Source: a virus
IMG/VR virus record: IMGVR_UViG_3300020581_000025
Span: 1-33,274 of that record
Direction: 5' to 3' (one strand)
Length of the DNA stretch: 33,274 bases
Below, piece by piece: positions 4,724 through 11,860 of the stretch (position 1 is the first letter of the stretch; each line of letters starts with the position of its first letter). The position numbers and the translations under genes are program-made. The notes beneath the pieces were generated by a model. The model was not told where the DNA came from. It made no database searches and saw only the letters and a program-made list of their open reading frames with translations.

Positions 4724-5185
4724 ATGAGCAAAGGCCCATGGAATCCGCTTTACTGCCCAGCTTGGTTCGTCCAAGCGGCAGAGGTCATGGTCCGCACACA
4801 ATGCAGTTTGAAGCAAGCCGCCTTGGAAATAGGGCATCCACTCGACCCGGATGAGGCAGACAAGGTTTCAAGGCGGCGAGACTTTCAGGAAATACTCAGG
4901 GTCGAGAAGAATAAATTTTACCAAGGGATCGCCAATGACCCGACTCGAACAAAATCGGTCATTGTTGGCCAAATGTGGTTCCTCGCTGATCGTCTGATTA
5001 GCGAAGGGGAGTTCGAAAAGGCCGCAGGTGTCCTGGACAAACTGGCAAAACTTGAAGGTTGGGCTGGGAACGAGGGCAACATAAACATTTTCTCTGGTTT
5101 GTCGGCCCGTGATATCCAAGAAGCCAAAGATCGATTAACGGGTTTCAAGAAAGAAAAAGTTAAAGAGGAGAGATTGGCCAATTGA
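4724..5185 (+). CDS. Terminase small subunit (probable)
   Basis: The 153-residue protein has an N-terminal region that could form a helix-turn-helix (AEVMVRTQCSLKQAALEIGH, residues 19-38) and a helical middle. Its C-terminus, INIFSGLSARDIQEAKDRLT, matches the style of small-terminase tails. It lies directly upstream of the large terminase, interrupted only by a homing endonuclease gene. Small terminases form a ring that selects phage DNA for packaging. The start ATG has a poor ribosome-binding site (GCAAGGCACTCTTT). Assignment rests on context and general sequence style rather than on a diagnostic residue. Confidence 0.7.
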   Translation: MSKGPWNPLYCPAWFVQAAEVMVRTQCSLKQAALEIGHPLDPDEADKVSRRRDFQEILRVEKNKFYQGIANDPTRTKSVIVGQMWFLADRLISEGEFEKAAGVLDKLAKLEGWAGNEGNINIFSGLSARDIQEAKDRLTGFKKEKVKEERLAN

Positions 5186-5586
5186 TTATCCCTGATTTAG
5201 AGTCATTGATTTATTTGGCTGGTTATTTCGATGGCGAAGGTTGTGTATCGGCTCACAAGACTAGGGCAATTACAGTAGTTGTGCAGACAGGAGACCCCGA
5301 AGTCATTGAAATGTTTCATTACTACTTTGGTGGGCATGTATACAACACCAAACGAACTTCGTATACCAAGCGAGCAATCAAACGCTGGGTTGTAGTCGGC
5401 AACGATGCACAACAGTTTTTGATTTACGTACTTCCTTGGTTGCGAGCGAAACGGGATGTGGCGCTTTGGGCGTTAGGTCCCACCTATCAAAAGTCGAATG
5501 CACCCCTATCAGAGGATGAAAAACGACTTCGTACAGGTGCTACCGCCCAAATCTCTGCTATCAATTCCCGGGTGACGCTTGCCTAA
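5182..5586 (+). CDS. LAGLIDADG homing endonuclease, free-standing
   Basis: Residues 10-20 read IYLAGYFDGEG, the LAGLIDADG helix with its catalytic acidic residue, followed by the beta-strand pattern of the family (CVSAHKTRAITVVVQTGDPE). At 134 residues with a single motif, it should act as a homodimer that cuts a specific DNA site. It starts at a TTG overlapping the small-terminase stop, with GAGGAG upstream. Its end overlaps the TTG start of the large terminase by 8 nt. Such enzymes spread by cutting genomes that lack them. No intron or intein boundary is visible. Confidence 0.85.
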   Translation: MIIPDLESLIYLAGYFDGEGCVSAHKTRAITVVVQTGDPEVIEMFHYYFGGHVYNTKRTSYTKRAIKRWVVVGNDAQQFLIYVLPWLRAKRDVALWALGPTYQKSNAPLSEDEKRLRTGATAQISAINSRVTLA

Positions 5587-7096
5587 GTCTGATTTCGCCC
5601 TAGAACAACTGAGACGCTTCGACAAAGAGGAGCAGCTAGCAATCATCGAAGCCCTCGACGACAAGCGGCGCAAAGAGAATTACGTCAAGTATTGGGAAGC
5701 CCAAGATCAGCAACGGGATCACTTCTCACAATTCACAAAGGAAATCAAGATATTTGGAATCTTAGGAGGCAACCGCTCAGGCAAGACTGAAGAAGGTTGC
5801 TTTATCGATGTTGCGTGGGCCCTTGGCAAAGAGTATTTCAAAGGAGAACCTGCCTGGGAATACGTCAAGGACCTGCCAATACCCGAGCCCCCAAACAACA
5901 TCTGGATAGTAGGCCTCGATTACGGACTCCTCAAGAACGTTATCTGGTCAGAAAAACTCCGACAAGGACGAGGCCATCCCCCTTTACTCCCCCGTGACCC
6001 GGATGTTGTTAAGCGCGTCGTTGACGGAGAATTTCAAGTGTACTTCGCCAACGGCTCAATTATCACTGGAAAGTCTGCTGACGCAGGACGAGACAAATTC
6101 CAAGGAGCAAGTGTTGATCTTGTACATATAGACGAGGAGTGTGAGGCAGATGTGTTTGACGAATGTTTTCAGAGGACTGCTGATTGTGGCGGCAAGTTAT
6201 TGCTTACTCTTACTCCCCTCACCGATGTTGCCAGCGGAGTTAAAACCCCCTGGGTTTTCAATCTCTATGAAGATGCGCAGAGGGGACAAAAGGATATCAA
6301 ATTTGTTAGCCTCAATGTACTTAAAAACCCCTATGTACCAGATGACGAGAAAACGAGGCTGATCGAGAAATGGAAGGGGAACTTTGAGGAAAGTGCGCGG
6401 CTCTTCGGGAATTTCATCCAGAGATCAGGATTGGTTTACCCCCTGTGGAAGCGATCAGTCCATGTCATCGAGCCCAAACCAATACCACGTCAGTGGCGAA
6501 GAATTGTTTCTATTGACCCAGCAGCAACTGGGACAACTGCCGCTGTCTGGGCTGCAATCGAACCTGGCACAGATGACATGTACCTTTACCGAGAATACTA
6601 TCAGTCCAACAAAATAGTCAGCGAGCACGCCAAGGACATCCTAGTCCAGAACGGCAGCGATCCAATCGACATCTGGCTCATCGATCCAAAGTGGGGAAGT
6701 CAACGTAATGCTGAGACACACAAAACTGGGCAGCAACTCTACCGGGAAAATGGGATTCCATGCCGCCTGGCGGACGTTGCATATGAGGACTACGGCCTTA
6801 ATGCAAGTCGCGAGTATATCTCTGCTACTCTTGATAGCACCTCCAGGCATCCAAAAGTTTATATCTTTAATAACCTTCCGAAATTCGTCTGGGAAATCGA
6901 GAGATATGTTTGGGACTACTTCGCCCGGGGCGATCAGAAAGGTCTATCTAAGGACAAACCCCTCAAGCGCAACGATCACCTGGTTAATGCCTGGCAGTAT
7001 TTGTGCTGCCTCAGACCCCGGGGTCGAAGAACAGGAGCAATCTTAAGAGATGAAGCGAGCCAAAGACAGCAAGCAAACCTCAATAGTTACACCTAG
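5579..7096 (+). CDS. terL: Terminase large subunit (packaging ATPase/nuclease)
   Basis: The 505-residue protein has the ATPase and nuclease domains of large terminases. The Walker A motif is GGNRSGKT (63-70), the Walker B is LVHIDEE (181-187), and LLLTLTP (207-213) is the likely coupling motif. The RNase H-like nuclease supplies acidic residues at D313 (VSIDPAATGTT), D369 (WLIDPKWGS) and D466 (KRNDHLVNAW). It would motor DNA through the portal and cut it. The TTG start lies inside the end of the homing endonuclease gene, so the endonuclease may have replaced the original leader. Its 3' end overlaps the next gene. Confidence 0.95.
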   Translation: MPKSDFALEQLRRFDKEEQLAIIEALDDKRRKENYVKYWEAQDQQRDHFSQFTKEIKIFGILGGNRSGKTEEGCFIDVAWALGKEYFKGEPAWEYVKDLPIPEPPNNIWIVGLDYGLLKNVIWSEKLRQGRGHPPLLPRDPDVVKRVVDGEFQVYFANGSIITGKSADAGRDKFQGASVDLVHIDEECEADVFDECFQRTADCGGKLLLTLTPLTDVASGVKTPWVFNLYEDAQRGQKDIKFVSLNVLKNPYVPDDEKTRLIEKWKGNFEESARLFGNFIQRSGLVYPLWKRSVHVIEPKPIPRQWRRIVSIDPAATGTTAAVWAAIEPGTDDMYLYREYYQSNKIVSEHAKDILVQNGSDPIDIWLIDPKWGSQRNAETHKTGQQLYRENGIPCRLADVAYEDYGLNASREYISATLDSTSRHPKVYIFNNLPKFVWEIERYVWDYFARGDQKGLSKDKPLKRNDHLVNAWQYLCCLRPRGRRTGAILRDEASQRQQANLNSYT

Positions 7097-7262
7097 TCAG
7101 ACAACAATACCGGTTCAGAGCTCCTGCCCTCATTGTGGCTATTGTCCGCATTGTGGGCGAGGCGGGTATCAGACTTATCCCTACACGCCATGGCAACAGC
7201 CGTATATTTGGTGTGGGAACACCACGACTTATTCCTCGCAATCAACGGGGTTAGGAGAGTAA
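7050..7262 (+). CDS. Small zinc-ribbon-like protein
   Basis: The 70-residue product overlaps the 3' end of the large terminase gene. It contains SCPHCGYCPHCGRGG (about residues 25-39), two CPHCG knuckles suited to bind one zinc ion, followed by a Tyr/Pro/Gln-rich tail (YQTYPYTPWQQPYIWC). The N-terminus is basic and polar. A purine-rich AAGAG precedes the ATG. The last codons overlap dispersed repeat copy 2 (7234-7254). Function unknown. Short CPHCG proteins occur in phage structural regions, but the role is not established. Confidence 0.6.
   Translation: MKRAKDSKQTSIVTPSQTTIPVQSSCPHCGYCPHCGRGGYQTYPYTPWQQPYIWCGNTTTYSSQSTGLGE
7234..7254 (+). repeat. Dispersed repeat, copy 2
   Basis: CCTCGC-AAT-CAACGGGGTTAG. 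It lies in the last codons of the CPHCG protein gene and ends 8 nt before the next ATG (7263), so its GTTAGGAGAG end merges with the ribosome-binding site. The orientation matches the downstream gene. Confidence 0.9.
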
Positions 7263-7403
7263 ATGCATTACGTCGTTACATTTGTAGTAGGAGCGGCAGT
7301 CGGAGGCTCGGTAATTGGTTACCTGGCTTACAACTATGGTAAGAAAGTCGCTGCGGCAGTCGTCGCAGTCAAGACCGCAGCTAGCACTGTTGCAAAGGCA
7401 TAA
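7263..7403 (+). CDS. Small single-pass membrane protein (46 aa)
   Basis: ATG 7263 follows AGGAG at a good spacing and sits one base past the preceding stop. The product (MHYVVTFVVGAAVGGSVIGY...) has one Gly-rich hydrophobic segment (residues 4-25) and an Ala/Val/Lys helical tail (KKVAAAVVAVKTAASTVAKA). It lies just before the holin, with the next TTG start touching its stop. A lysis accessory or virion membrane-active peptide is plausible. No family is recognised. Confidence 0.6.
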   Translation: MHYVVTFVVGAAVGGSVIGYLAYNYGKKVAAAVVAVKTAASTVAKA

Positions 7404-7823
7404 TTGGCCCTTGACCCAATCACCGCGATTCTTAACATCGGCAATACGATCATTGATCGTATTCTTCCGGACAAGACTGCGGCGGCTGCGGCCAAGGTTC
7501 AACTCGTCCAGGCAGAGCTTGCAGGCGAACTTCAAAGCGCACACGATCAGTTGGTCGTCGATTCCGTCGAGGCCGCCAGCAATAGCGTCTTCGTTGCAGG
7601 ATGGCGACCCTTCGTAGGTTGGTGTTGTGGAGCAGCTTTGGCCTGGTCCTACATTGTCCAGCCTTGCATTGTAGCGATCTGTGTTCTAAGCCATGTCAAC
7701 TTTGACGCGACGAAGTTGCCTCAACTCAATATGCCCGAGTTGATTGGTCTCTTGTCGACCATGCTTGGTATGGGTGCTCTGCGCAGCTTCGATAAAACCC
7801 AAGGAACCGGCAATGGCCAGTGA
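7404..7823 (+). CDS. Holin of the 3TM type
   Basis: The 139-residue protein matches the 3TM holin pattern. It has an amphipathic N-terminal region (DPITAILNIGNTIIDRILPD), the GWRPFVGW sequence leading into hydrophobic segments (about 66-97), and the C-terminal LLSTMLGMGALRSFDKTQG. Holins form lesions in the inner membrane that release or activate the endolysin. It starts at TTG 7404 immediately after the preceding stop and overlaps the next gene by 11 nt. No dedicated endolysin lies beside it. The nearest peptidoglycan-active candidate is at 26290-26658. Confidence 0.85.
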   Translation: MALDPITAILNIGNTIIDRILPDKTAAAAAKVQLVQAELAGELQSAHDQLVVDSVEAASNSVFVAGWRPFVGWCCGAALAWSYIVQPCIVAICVLSHVNFDATKLPQLNMPELIGLLSTMLGMGALRSFDKTQGTGNGQ

Positions 7824-8133
7824 CCCAATTGCTCCACTAACTCCAGATGAAGTCGCCTACGAGGAAGCTCAAACTGCCAAGGAAGGCGCAATTAGACGCG
7901 ATCTAGTGGCTGTCGACATCGCCGCCAACGTGGTTCTTCTTAAGGGGCAGGAAGATGAAACCATTTCCTCTCATGCCGCTCGAGCCGATGTCGAACACAA
8001 GACCTGGGGCAGATGGCTCAGCAAGTTCCTAGACTTCTTCCAGGCCGATCATGGAGCTAAGGCTCAAGCCGGGGACCTCGAACGAGCCCAAGCAGTGCAG
8101 TCTATTGAAACCAAATCCGGTGATCTACAGTGA
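7813..8133 (+). CDS. Hypothetical 106-residue protein coupled to holin
   Basis: The ATG at 7813 lies inside the end of the holin gene, with GGAA upstream. The protein (MASDPIAPLTPDEVAYEEAQ...) is acidic and mostly helical, with a coiled-coil-like middle and a C-terminal region containing WGRWLSKFLDFFQADHGAKA. No transmembrane segment is clear. Its tight coupling to the holin suggests a lysis or membrane-associated role, but no spanin signature (N-terminal anchor or lipobox) is present. It ends by overlapping the next GTG. Confidence 0.65.
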   Translation: MASDPIAPLTPDEVAYEEAQTAKEGAIRRDLVAVDIAANVVLLKGQEDETISSHAARADVEHKTWGRWLSKFLDFFQADHGAKAQAGDLERAQAVQSIETKSGDLQ

Positions 8134-8309
8134 ACGCCCAAACAATCATAGGCCGTGGCATCCAGGAAACCCGCTTCAACGACACCAGTTACTCCCACAC
8201 CGGAGTCCGAGACTTTAAAGAGGAACAACCAGAGATTTTAAAAATGGAGCCCAAAGCCCCATATTCGAGGCCGCGCACGAGAGCCTCTCAAAATAACTCG
8301 TACACATAG
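8130..8309 (+). CDS. Hypothetical 59-residue protein
   Basis: The GTG at 8130 overlaps the preceding TGA (GTGA), a coupling used repeatedly in this genome. The product (MNAQTIIGRGIQETRFNDTS...) is polar and basic, with a Pro/Arg-rich C-terminus (EPKAPYSRPRTRASQNNSYT) that looks disordered. No family is recognised. It ends 22 nt before the next gene, in which AAGGA serves as ribosome-binding site. Coupling is the main support. Confidence 0.5.
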   Translation: MNAQTIIGRGIQETRFNDTSYSHTGVRDFKEEQPEILKMEPKAPYSRPRTRASQNNSYT

Positions 8310-8331
8310 CACAAGCTGAAAGGAAACCTAA

Positions 8332-8718
8332 ATGGCAAATACAGCCAATGCAGTGTGGCAGGGCTCAGGCCCGGCTTTCACCAACCAAGTAGTCGCCTTT
8401 GGAGGCGCTGACTCGAAAGAAATGGCTTATCGTGGCCGCGCCACCTTCACAGGTGATGCTGCGACTGCGACTGTGACCATTAGTTTTATTGATGGTACTC
8501 AGACCCCGTTCTTCACGCAGGCCAATCCGCCTGTTGCTGTAGCTCCAACTACGGTCATCGCGACTGCTGGTTCAAATGGCTCTACTAATGCTGGCACTTG
8601 GTCTGCTACGGTGTTCATTGTGGGCGTAACCTCGATTACCACAACTGGCTTCGTCGTGACGGCGGCTGCAAACTTCGCTGCCACTAGCTACACGATCGAC
8701 TTCATCGTCATTCCGTAA
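8332..8718 (+). CDS. Probable small structural protein, beta-rich
   Basis: The 128-residue protein starts at an ATG after GAAAGGAAACC. Its sequence is dominated by Ala, Thr, Val and Gly with alternating beta-strand character (TATVTISFIDGTQTPFFTQA), typical of virion decoration or fibre-like proteins. No signal peptide or catalytic motif is present. It overlaps the next ATG by one base (TAATG). A minor virion protein is my inference from composition and position between lysis and fibre genes. Confidence 0.6.
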   Translation: MANTANAVWQGSGPAFTNQVVAFGGADSKEMAYRGRATFTGDAATATVTISFIDGTQTPFFTQANPPVAVAPTTVIATAGSNGSTNAGTWSATVFIVGVTSITTTGFVVTAAANFAATSYTIDFIVIP

Positions 8719-8984
8719 TGTCCAATGTAGTCAAACTCGGAACGGGAGGGCTAACCCCCTTCCGCTTCGCAAGAGGGAATCAAATGGAAACCGACTCGAA
8801 GAAATGCGGGGGTGGCCATTATATCTACGTTGCAGAAGTCGTTTACGTCCAAAAGGAAGGCAAATTGTTCGTAGTCAATGTCTGTCGCGCCTGTGGACAA
8901 GTTACCTTTCATGAACGACAACTTTCAACGCCTGGCACTCCAGCTCTCCTTCTAAAAGAAAAGGAAAAAGAAAATGAGCTTTAA
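8718..8984 (+). CDS. Small Cys-containing protein, possible zinc-binding
   Basis: The 88-residue product starts at an ATG overlapping the preceding TAA. Its middle holds KKCGGGHYIYVAEVVYVQKE and then VCRACGQVTFHERQ. The Cys, His and CxxC spacing suggests a small metal-binding fold with beta-strands, and the tail is Lys/Glu-rich (LLLKEKEKENEL). Several other short CxxC proteins occur in this genome. Function unknown. The last 11 nt overlap the next gene. Confidence 0.6.
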   Translation: MSNVVKLGTGGLTPFRFARGNQMETDSKKCGGGHYIYVAEVVYVQKEGKLFVVNVCRACGQVTFHERQLSTPGTPALLLKEKEKENEL

Positions 8985-9495
8985 CATGAGAGATGATAAC
9001 GGTCTATTCGGACCGTTAGCTGGTGTAGAAATCCCCAATGGCGCTGCGGCCCCTACGGTTGTGGCGCATCAACTTGTTGAACCAGTATCACTGGTTGGTG
9101 ATGCGGCCACTGTTATTGCCAGTCACCAATATACACTGTTTATCGCCCCGCCCAATCCTTCCCTTGCCAGTGGTCTTACACCATTGGGCGCTCAGTATAA
9201 AGTCCTTGGTGTAAGCATTTGGTATCATACTGCGGCGTCTAGTGCAGCCACAGTTGCTATTGAAATTTGCCCGGCTGGTACGGCAGATGGTTCTGGCAAT
9301 AACGTTCTATCTGCAACGAACTTCGCTCTTAACACTGTCTTAACAGCCAATACCCCGTCCAGTTTGGCCCTGAATTCCAACGTTGACAACCTGCTCATGG
9401 CCCCTAATAGCCGCCTCAATACAGTGTTTGGAGCTACAGCCACAACTGGCTTGGTTGATCTTTGTTTGGTTATTTATGTTGCGAGGACTGCTTAA
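8974..9495 (+). CDS. Probable virion structural protein (173 aa)
   Basis: The ATG at 8974 lies within the preceding gene, with AAGGAAAAAG as ribosome-binding site. The protein has a short leader (MSFNMRDDNGLFGPLAGVEI) and then a beta-sandwich-like sequence rich in Ala, Thr, Val and Asn (GVSIWYHTAASSAATVAIEI). This fits a phage decoration or collar protein. It lacks catalytic motifs. The stop overlaps the next gene's ATG. Confidence 0.6.
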   Translation: MSFNMRDDNGLFGPLAGVEIPNGAAAPTVVAHQLVEPVSLVGDAATVIASHQYTLFIAPPNPSLASGLTPLGAQYKVLGVSIWYHTAASSAATVAIEICPAGTADGSGNNVLSATNFALNTVLTANTPSSLALNSNVDNLLMAPNSRLNTVFGATATTGLVDLCLVIYVARTA

Positions 9496-9884
9496 TGGCT
9501 AGACCTTATGCTTTGCAGCCTGGCGATGTGGCTCCTGATCTGTCTGATTACAACTTCAGCAATGAAGCTGATCGCAGACAGCCAGAAGTCACAGTCGCCC
9601 GCTCCAACCCCATGCACTACCATGGGGAATATCCAGCAGCCGACCAAGCTCGTCCAGAGGGAGGTCGGTTGTGGAAGGTTGGGCAGGCCCAGCCAAACGA
9701 GTTCCTGTCCGCTCCTTTCCCGGTAATTGAAATGGACGGTGACAACAACGGCACTCCCGCTGAAGTCCACGAAGTGGACATCTACACTTATGGGGATGCT
9801 TATGACCCCACTGCTCCTGCTCGCGTTCGCGACGTAAGCAGCGAGTGGCACATGGACACGGACTTCGATGGAAAACGAAACTGA
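9495..9884 (+). CDS. Hypothetical 129-residue protein
   Basis: The ATG at 9495 overlaps the preceding TAA (TAATG). The protein (MARPYALQPGDVAPDLSDYN...) is polar, acidic and rich in Pro, Asp and Tyr. It has no membrane segment and looks partly disordered. The C-terminus contains EVDIYTYGDAYDPTAPARVR. Its 3' end overlaps the next gene by 17 nt. Location among small virion-region genes suggests a structural accessory, but I do not recognise a family. Confidence 0.6.
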   Translation: MARPYALQPGDVAPDLSDYNFSNEADRRQPEVTVARSNPMHYHGEYPAADQARPEGGRLWKVGQAQPNEFLSAPFPVIEMDGDNNGTPAEVHEVDIYTYGDAYDPTAPARVRDVSSEWHMDTDFDGKRN

Positions 9885-10017
9885 TCCCTACCAGGAGTCT
9901 GAGGAACAGGACTCTCGAAAGCTCCAGCAGGCTTATATGCTAGGACGCTATAAGCCTGAACAGGGCCGGGCAGACAAGCTTGCCGCCAACATTCCTGGTC
10001 ACAAAGGACAATACTAA
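9868..10017 (+). CDS. Hypothetical 49-residue polar protein
   Basis: ATG 9868 lies within the 3' end of the preceding gene and its TAA overlaps the next ATG (TAATG). The product (MENETDPYQESEEQDSRKLQ...) is acidic at the N-terminus and more basic after a central helix (QAYMLGRYKPEQGRADKLAA). No family is recognised. The nested start and the coupled stop argue for a real gene, and its length is in keeping with its neighbours. Confidence 0.5.
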   Translation: MENETDPYQESEEQDSRKLQQAYMLGRYKPEQGRADKLAANIPGHKGQY

Positions 10018-10241
10018 TGGCTTCATTTGAAGTTTCATACTCCTGGGCTTCTCCCACAGCAGTTCCGACCGAGGAAGAAACCCCGCATGTCCCGCCTCCT
10101 GTTCAAACAGCAGATGGCGAGGAATATCTCTGCGGCCACTCCGGCAACGCCCATCCTTATGCGAATGCTGGGCGGGATCAAGACCGGTCTCGACAGGATG
10201 AGATGATCGCAGCTCAAGGCTGTGCGAGGTATGTAAGTTGA
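10017..10241 (+). CDS. Hypothetical 74-residue protein
   Basis: It starts at an ATG overlapping the preceding stop. The product (MASFEVSYSWASPTAVPTEE...) is Pro/Glu/Thr-rich with one C-H cluster (EYLCGHSGNAHPYANAGRDQ) and no clear secondary structure. It ends by overlapping the TTG of the next gene. I see no recognisable family, and its role is unknown beyond its place in the run of small genes between lysis and fibre modules. Confidence 0.5.
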   Translation: MASFEVSYSWASPTAVPTEEETPHVPPPVQTADGEEYLCGHSGNAHPYANAGRDQDRSRQDEMIAAQGCARYVS

Positions 10242-10525
10242 ACTTCTCTGGTCTAGTTACTCCCAACTACGGTCAAATAGGCACGGAGAACCTCCCAGCT
10301 GGTAACGGCCCCGCCATTCCTTATGGCGGTTCGCCAACCGGCATGAGTGGCCCAATGATCAACACCCACTCCATGCAAGGCCCGATGAGTTCCGCTGTCG
10401 AGAACGTGGGCTATCATCCCTCTGTAGGCCGTGGCGATCGCCTAGCCTCAAACATCGTCGGCTCAACCGACTTCAACAACATGGCTTCCGGAGGCTATTC
10501 TGGCGGAGCTACTTCTAGGATGTAG
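10238..10525 (+). CDS. Hypothetical Gly/Ser/Met-rich protein (95 aa)
   Basis: A TTG start overlaps the preceding stop (TTGA). The protein is rich in Gly, Asn, Ser, Pro and Met (PYGGSPTGMSGPMINTHSMQ, MASGGYSGGATSRM) and is likely disordered. Low-complexity proteins of this kind can be virion linkers. No homologue is recognised. The start codon is uncertain: an internal ATG also exists but would remove about a third of the protein. Confidence 0.5.
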   Translation: MNFSGLVTPNYGQIGTENLPAGNGPAIPYGGSPTGMSGPMINTHSMQGPMSSAVENVGYHPSVGRGDRLASNIVGSTDFNNMASGGYSGGATSRM

Positions 10526-10528
10526 TCT

Positions 10529-10771
10529 ATGTATCCTGATTGGACTAGACTTATGGATTTCGCAAAAGAGGTGGAAGCAAGGCGTTCCCGACTTGAATCC
10601 AGTGGTCCAGCACTTTGTCAAGATCAGTCCGACCTTGGGCCTACTGGCCCTGGCCGGGATCAATCTTTTAGTAACGGCGGCTGCTTTCCTCTACCTGCCC
10701 CTCGTCTGGATGCTAGTAGGTGGCAAGCTGGCGCTTGCATCAATCCAACTCCGGAGCTTAATAGAAAATAA
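10529..10771 (+). CDS. ORF of uncertain status overlapping a membrane protein gene
   Basis: This frame starts with an ATG 4 nt after the previous stop and ends in a TAATG overlap with the next gene, as real genes here do. Only the first 22 residues (MYPDWTRLMDFAKEVEARRS...) look protein-like. The rest is Pro/Gly/Ser-rich with no structure. The +1 frame from about 10593 encodes a clear membrane protein, so the true product may join both frames by frameshift. Alternatively this ORF is only a leader that couples translation. Confidence 0.35.
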   Translation: MYPDWTRLMDFAKEVEARRSRLESSGPALCQDQSDLGPTGPGRDQSFSNGGCFPLPAPRLDASRWQAGACINPTPELNRK

Positions 10772-10781
10772 TGGCAAATGA
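10593..10781 (+). CDS. Small two-helix membrane protein, start uncertain
   Basis: The 62-residue frame (MNPVVQHFVKISPTLGLLAL...) has a strongly hydrophobic stretch from about residue 14 to 46 (LGLLALAGINLLVTAAAFLY then LPLVWMLVGGKLAL) and a polar tail (RSLIENNGK). TTG 10593 is the best start in frame but lacks a good ribosome-binding site. The frame stays open upstream, into the ORF at 10529. A +1 frameshift, a sequencing error or a weak independent start could explain this. It overlaps the next gene by 11 nt. Confidence 0.5.
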   Translation: MNPVVQHFVKISPTLGLLALAGINLLVTAAAFLYLPLVWMLVGGKLALASIQLRSLIENNGK

Positions 10782-11028
10782 ACCGGTCAATCCGTCCTAT
10801 GCAAATAACGTCGTAGCCTACCCAGGCAACGCCGACTCTAGCAATGTCGAGAGTGTAACAGGTGGAGGGTCTAGTTACTTTGGAACTCAACCTCCTGTAG
10901 TCACCTCCAACTCCCACCCAATTGCAATCCGCGCCGATCAGGCCCTCTGGGATGTAACCTCGGGCGCGTATGTATCAATCCAAAACACCACCGTCGGCAC
11001 GACCACGTGCCCGAAGAACGGACAGTAA
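10771..11028 (+). CDS. W-D motif small protein, member 1
   Basis: The 85-residue product is the first of a tandem family (10771-13095). Its C-terminal half, ADQALWDVTSGAYVSIQNTT, aligns by eye with WDTTAGVNVSPDNTNVG and WDTVAGVAVNVDKTTIG in later members. The N-terminal half is Asn/Ser/Val-rich. Beta-structured small virion proteins are the likeliest reading. It has no signal peptide. It begins in a TAATG overlap with the ORF at 10529, and a short gap separates it from the next member. Confidence 0.6.
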   Translation: MANEPVNPSYANNVVAYPGNADSSNVESVTGGGSSYFGTQPPVVTSNSHPIAIRADQALWDVTSGAYVSIQNTTVGTTTCPKNGQ

Positions 11029-11029
11029 C

Positions 11030-11290
11030 ATGTCAAACAGCATTCGAGTTCTCCCTACTGATGTAGCGATGTCGAGTTTCGGCCAATCTGGCACCTCGAC
11101 CACCCAGGTCCAAGGTATGATGGTTGGCGAGAAGTCCAAGACCGTCACCGACCAGGGCCCGTATTCTGCCAACCAGTCCGCGGCAGCCACCACAGATGTA
11201 GTCGGGGTTTGGGCAGACTACAGCACCTGGGATTACACAGTCTCCCAGGCCCTCGATGTCAATTCCACCAACTTCAAGGACCCGGTTTAG
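11030..11290 (+). CDS. W-D motif small protein, member 2
   Basis: ATG 11030 lies 1 nt past the preceding stop. The 86-residue product (MSNSIRVLPTDVAMSSFGQS...) ends with VWADYSTWDYTVSQALDVNS, a divergent form of the family motif: W-D followed by a beta-strand and Asn-Ser-Thr. This member is the least similar, so membership is inference. It shares size and gene order with the others. It has no membrane segment. Confidence 0.55.
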   Translation: MSNSIRVLPTDVAMSSFGQSGTSTTQVQGMMVGEKSKTVTDQGPYSANQSAAATTDVVGVWADYSTWDYTVSQALDVNSTNFKDPV

Positions 11291-11293
11291 CCC

Positions 11294-11554
11294 ATGAGTA
11301 ATCGCGCCAACTCCATTGATACCCAAGGTACCACCCAGACCCAAGCGGGAAACGTCACCCCGATCAACACCTGGGTCACAACCTTCCCTCGCCCTGCGGG
11401 TCAGACCATCACTGTCACCCGGGCCGTCCAGGGAGCCTCCGTCGGCGACAACGTCGAGCGCGACTCGGACGGGGGTTTCTGGGACACCACAGCGGGAGTC
11501 AATGTTTCTCCTGATAACACCAATGTCGGCATTAATGACATGCTGAGCAACTAA
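11294..11554 (+). CDS. W-D motif small protein, member 3
   Basis: The 86-residue product carries the clearest motif: VERDSDGGFWDTTAGVNVSP followed by DNTNVGI. Its N-terminal half is Thr/Gln-rich, with a central beta region (TWVTTFPRPAGQTITVTRAV). It shares the DGG-x-WD-T-x-AGV core with the gene at 11585. Dispersed repeat copy 3 begins 4 nt after its TAA. A virion surface or assembly role is plausible but unproven. Confidence 0.6.
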   Translation: MSNRANSIDTQGTTQTQAGNVTPINTWVTTFPRPAGQTITVTRAVQGASVGDNVERDSDGGFWDTTAGVNVSPDNTNVGINDMLSN

Positions 11555-11558
11555 ATCT

Positions 11559-11578
11559 CCTCGCATCAACGGGGTTAG
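11559..11578 (+). repeat. Dispersed repeat, copy 3
   Basis: CCTCGC-AT-CAACGGGGTTAG. It fills the gap between two paralogous genes, 4 nt after a TAA and 6 nt before the next ATG (11585). With the degenerate inverse copy at 12019-12038 it forms an 18-pair stem (17 Watson-Crick and one G-U) around the two genes between. Confidence 0.9.
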
Positions 11579-11584
11579 CATCCT

Positions 11585-11839
11585 ATGAGCCAACGATACA
11601 ATGTAGTCAACAATAGCGGCATTGAAACAATTTCAGGCGGCAACATGCCTACCAATGCCTACACCAACAACGACGCTTACATCTCTCGTGCAACCGGGAA
11701 TGGCAATACAGTTGTTTCACCCAAGGTCATCGCCAGCGGTAACATAGTTGAACAAGACGGCGATGGCGGTTGCTGGGACACTGTAGCCGGTGTAGCCGTC
11801 AATGTCGATAAAACCACTATCGGCACAATCAATCTCTAA
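11585..11839 (+). CDS. W-D motif small protein, member 4
   Basis: The 84-residue product has an Asn/Thr-rich N-terminal half and then VEQDGDGGCWDTVAGVAVNV followed by DKTTIGT, nearly the same motif as the gene at 11294. The two probably arose by duplication, and their N-terminal halves have diverged. Upstream lies only dispersed repeat copy 3 with its GGGG, because no standard AGGAG site is present. The repeat may therefore supply the translation signal. Confidence 0.6.
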   Translation: MSQRYNVVNNSGIETISGGNMPTNAYTNNDAYISRATGNGNTVVSPKVIASGNIVEQDGDGGCWDTVAGVAVNVDKTTIGTINL

Positions 11840-11860
11840 CCACAAGTTCGCCAGGGCTCG

